This document shows, one piece after another, positions 63,793 to 64,000 of a stretch of DNA of 64,000 nt (positions are counted from its first letter, which is position 1; each line of letters starts with the position of its first letter). The DNA is from Aliterella atlantica CENA595 (lineage in GTDB: Bacteria > Cyanobacteriota > Cyanobacteriia > Cyanobacteriales > Chroococcidiopsidaceae): positions 1-64,000 of the forward strand of contig NZ_JYON01000002.1 in assembly GCF_000952155.1 (NCBI RefSeq), given 5' to 3'. Under the pieces are notes generated by a model, which worked only from the letters and a program-made list of their open reading frames with translations, did no database searches and had not been told where the DNA came from. The translations under genes and the position numbers were made by a program.

Positions 63793-63951
63793 GGGACGGG
63801 TAGCCAAGTGGTTTAAGGCGGCTGTCAAAAACCTTAGTTGTTTAGGCAATTCTAATTATAGAAATTAGCTGACTTGCCTGTAAAGGCTGAAAAGTTGAGG
63901 ATTATCGCCAAAACAGTTATTCGGAGGTTCAAATCCTCCTCCGTTCCACCA
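63793..63951 (+). ncRNA. tRNA-like unit 7 (tRNA-Gln-like), module in the anticodon loop
   Basis: Acceptor GGGACGGG/TCCGTTCC (8 bp), A, CCA (63949-63951). D arm GCC/GGC, anticodon stem GCTGT (63821-63825) with ACAGT (63913-63917), 5-nt variable loop TATTC, T arm GGAGG-TTCAAAT-CCTCC; the body recalls tRNA-Gln. The anticodon loop holds about 87 nt: CCTTAGTT (63832-63839), an extra AT-rich hairpin near 63848-63867, hairpin GCCT-GTAA-AGGC (63876-63887) and the core variant AAGTTGAGG (63892-63900)-ATTATCG. Confidence 0.74.
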
Positions 63952-63969
63952 AAACCATTTCTACTATAT

Positions 63970-64000
63970 CTGGCGGTTAGCTCAAATAGCAGAGCAACCA
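63970..64000 (+). ncRNA. tRNA-like unit 8, cut by the window end
   Basis: The last 31 nt begin with a possible acceptor strand CTGGCGGT, then TA and a D arm GCTC...GAGC, in the same spacing as units 1-3 and 18 nt after unit 7. The window ends before the anticodon region, so the module cannot be seen. Confidence 0.5.

Noticed and set aside
63646..63849. 67-codon minus-strand frame over units 6 and 7
   Set aside because: It is antisense to well-paired RNA arms and has no protein-like features.
62807..63951. tmRNA-like genes
   Set aside because: tmRNA lacks a proper D arm and encodes a tag peptide over about 300 nt; these units are short and most have a good D arm, with no tag frame.
62807..64000. 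Group I introns in the tRNA-like units
   Set aside because: Known cyanobacterial tRNA group I introns are over 200 nt and have P, Q, R and S core elements. The inserts here are 50-100 nt and show no such elements.
62807..64000. CRISPR or integron-cassette array
   Set aside because: Units are 125-177 nt with tRNA-type arms and short varied spacers, not short direct repeats with uniform spacers, and no Cas or integrase gene is visible. Cassette attC sites lack the D and T arms seen here.
1..64000. Prophage or large mobile island
   Set aside because: No integrase, terminase, capsid or transposase gene is recognisable in the window; the only mobile-looking items are small repeats.

Overview
The window is cyanobacterial. 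The octamer GCGATCGC (HIP1) is scattered through genes and gaps, heptamer tandem repeats (AATTCGT, CTGGTCA, ACTCAAA) sit between genes, and the gene set is typical: a carboxysomal-type beta-carbonic anhydrase, the nitrate-assimilation factors CnaT/NtcB/NirB, DevB/DevC export proteins, DUF4278 and Uma2 proteins, and a halorhodopsin of the cyanobacterial TSD type. A free-living cyanobacterium of the Nostocales/Chroococcidiopsis kind is my inference.

Layout. 0.7-6.1 kb: multicopper oxidase, a TPR-CHAT protein with a repeat inserted in its signal peptide, carbonic anhydrase. 6.1-9.5 kb (minus): cnaT, ntcB, nirB, without the nitrate/nitrite structural genes. 9.6-19.1 kb: a HigA-type antitoxin without toxin, glyS, murD, an M28 peptidase, a DsbD-like/ferric-reductase-like fusion with two cell-envelope proteins, and pyrE. 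A CAU tRNA lies at 19.15 kb. 20.2-27.2 kb: ABC-2 permease, then a TetR-led run (DevB-like adaptor, methyltransferase, DUF2834, small protein, GNAT, DevC-like permease, small protein, halorhodopsin). 27.2-36.3 kb: mostly housekeeping and scattered enzymes (sugar ABC permease, purN, Uma2, saccharopine-dehydrogenase-like protein, DUF1537 kinase, S41 protease, flavin amine oxidase).

36.3-51.1 kb: about fifteen genes all on the minus strand, headed by an AraC regulator, with an AGE-fold protein, two DJ-1/PfpI proteins, a DUF4278 protein, a ThDP enzyme, three SnoaL-like proteins plus a tautomerase-SnoaL fusion, an aldo/keto reductase broken by a frameshift, a GMC oxidoreductase, a VOC protein and a GH13 glucan enzyme. 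This looks like an AraC-controlled catabolic or stress cluster of unknown substrate. 52-62.6 kb: a heme-oxygenase-fold diiron protein with a glutathionyl-hydroquinone reductase, isochorismatase, MuiA-type protein, dxs, mtnA, GNAT, and a sugar ABC ATPase interrupted in frame by a palindromic repeat.

The most unusual part is the right edge, 62.8-64.0 kb: at least seven tandem tRNA-like units (an eighth is cut by the window end). Each has good acceptor and T arms, mostly with an 8-bp acceptor helix, and all but one a normal D arm. The anticodon arm is interrupted or replaced by 50-100 nt that always include a short hairpin, usually GNRA-capped, followed by a near-invariant AGAATTGAGGGTTATCG. Compensating changes support the hairpin and a second helix whose partner strand lies upstream in some units and downstream in others. 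I do not recognise this RNA family; it is the best candidate here for an undescribed system.
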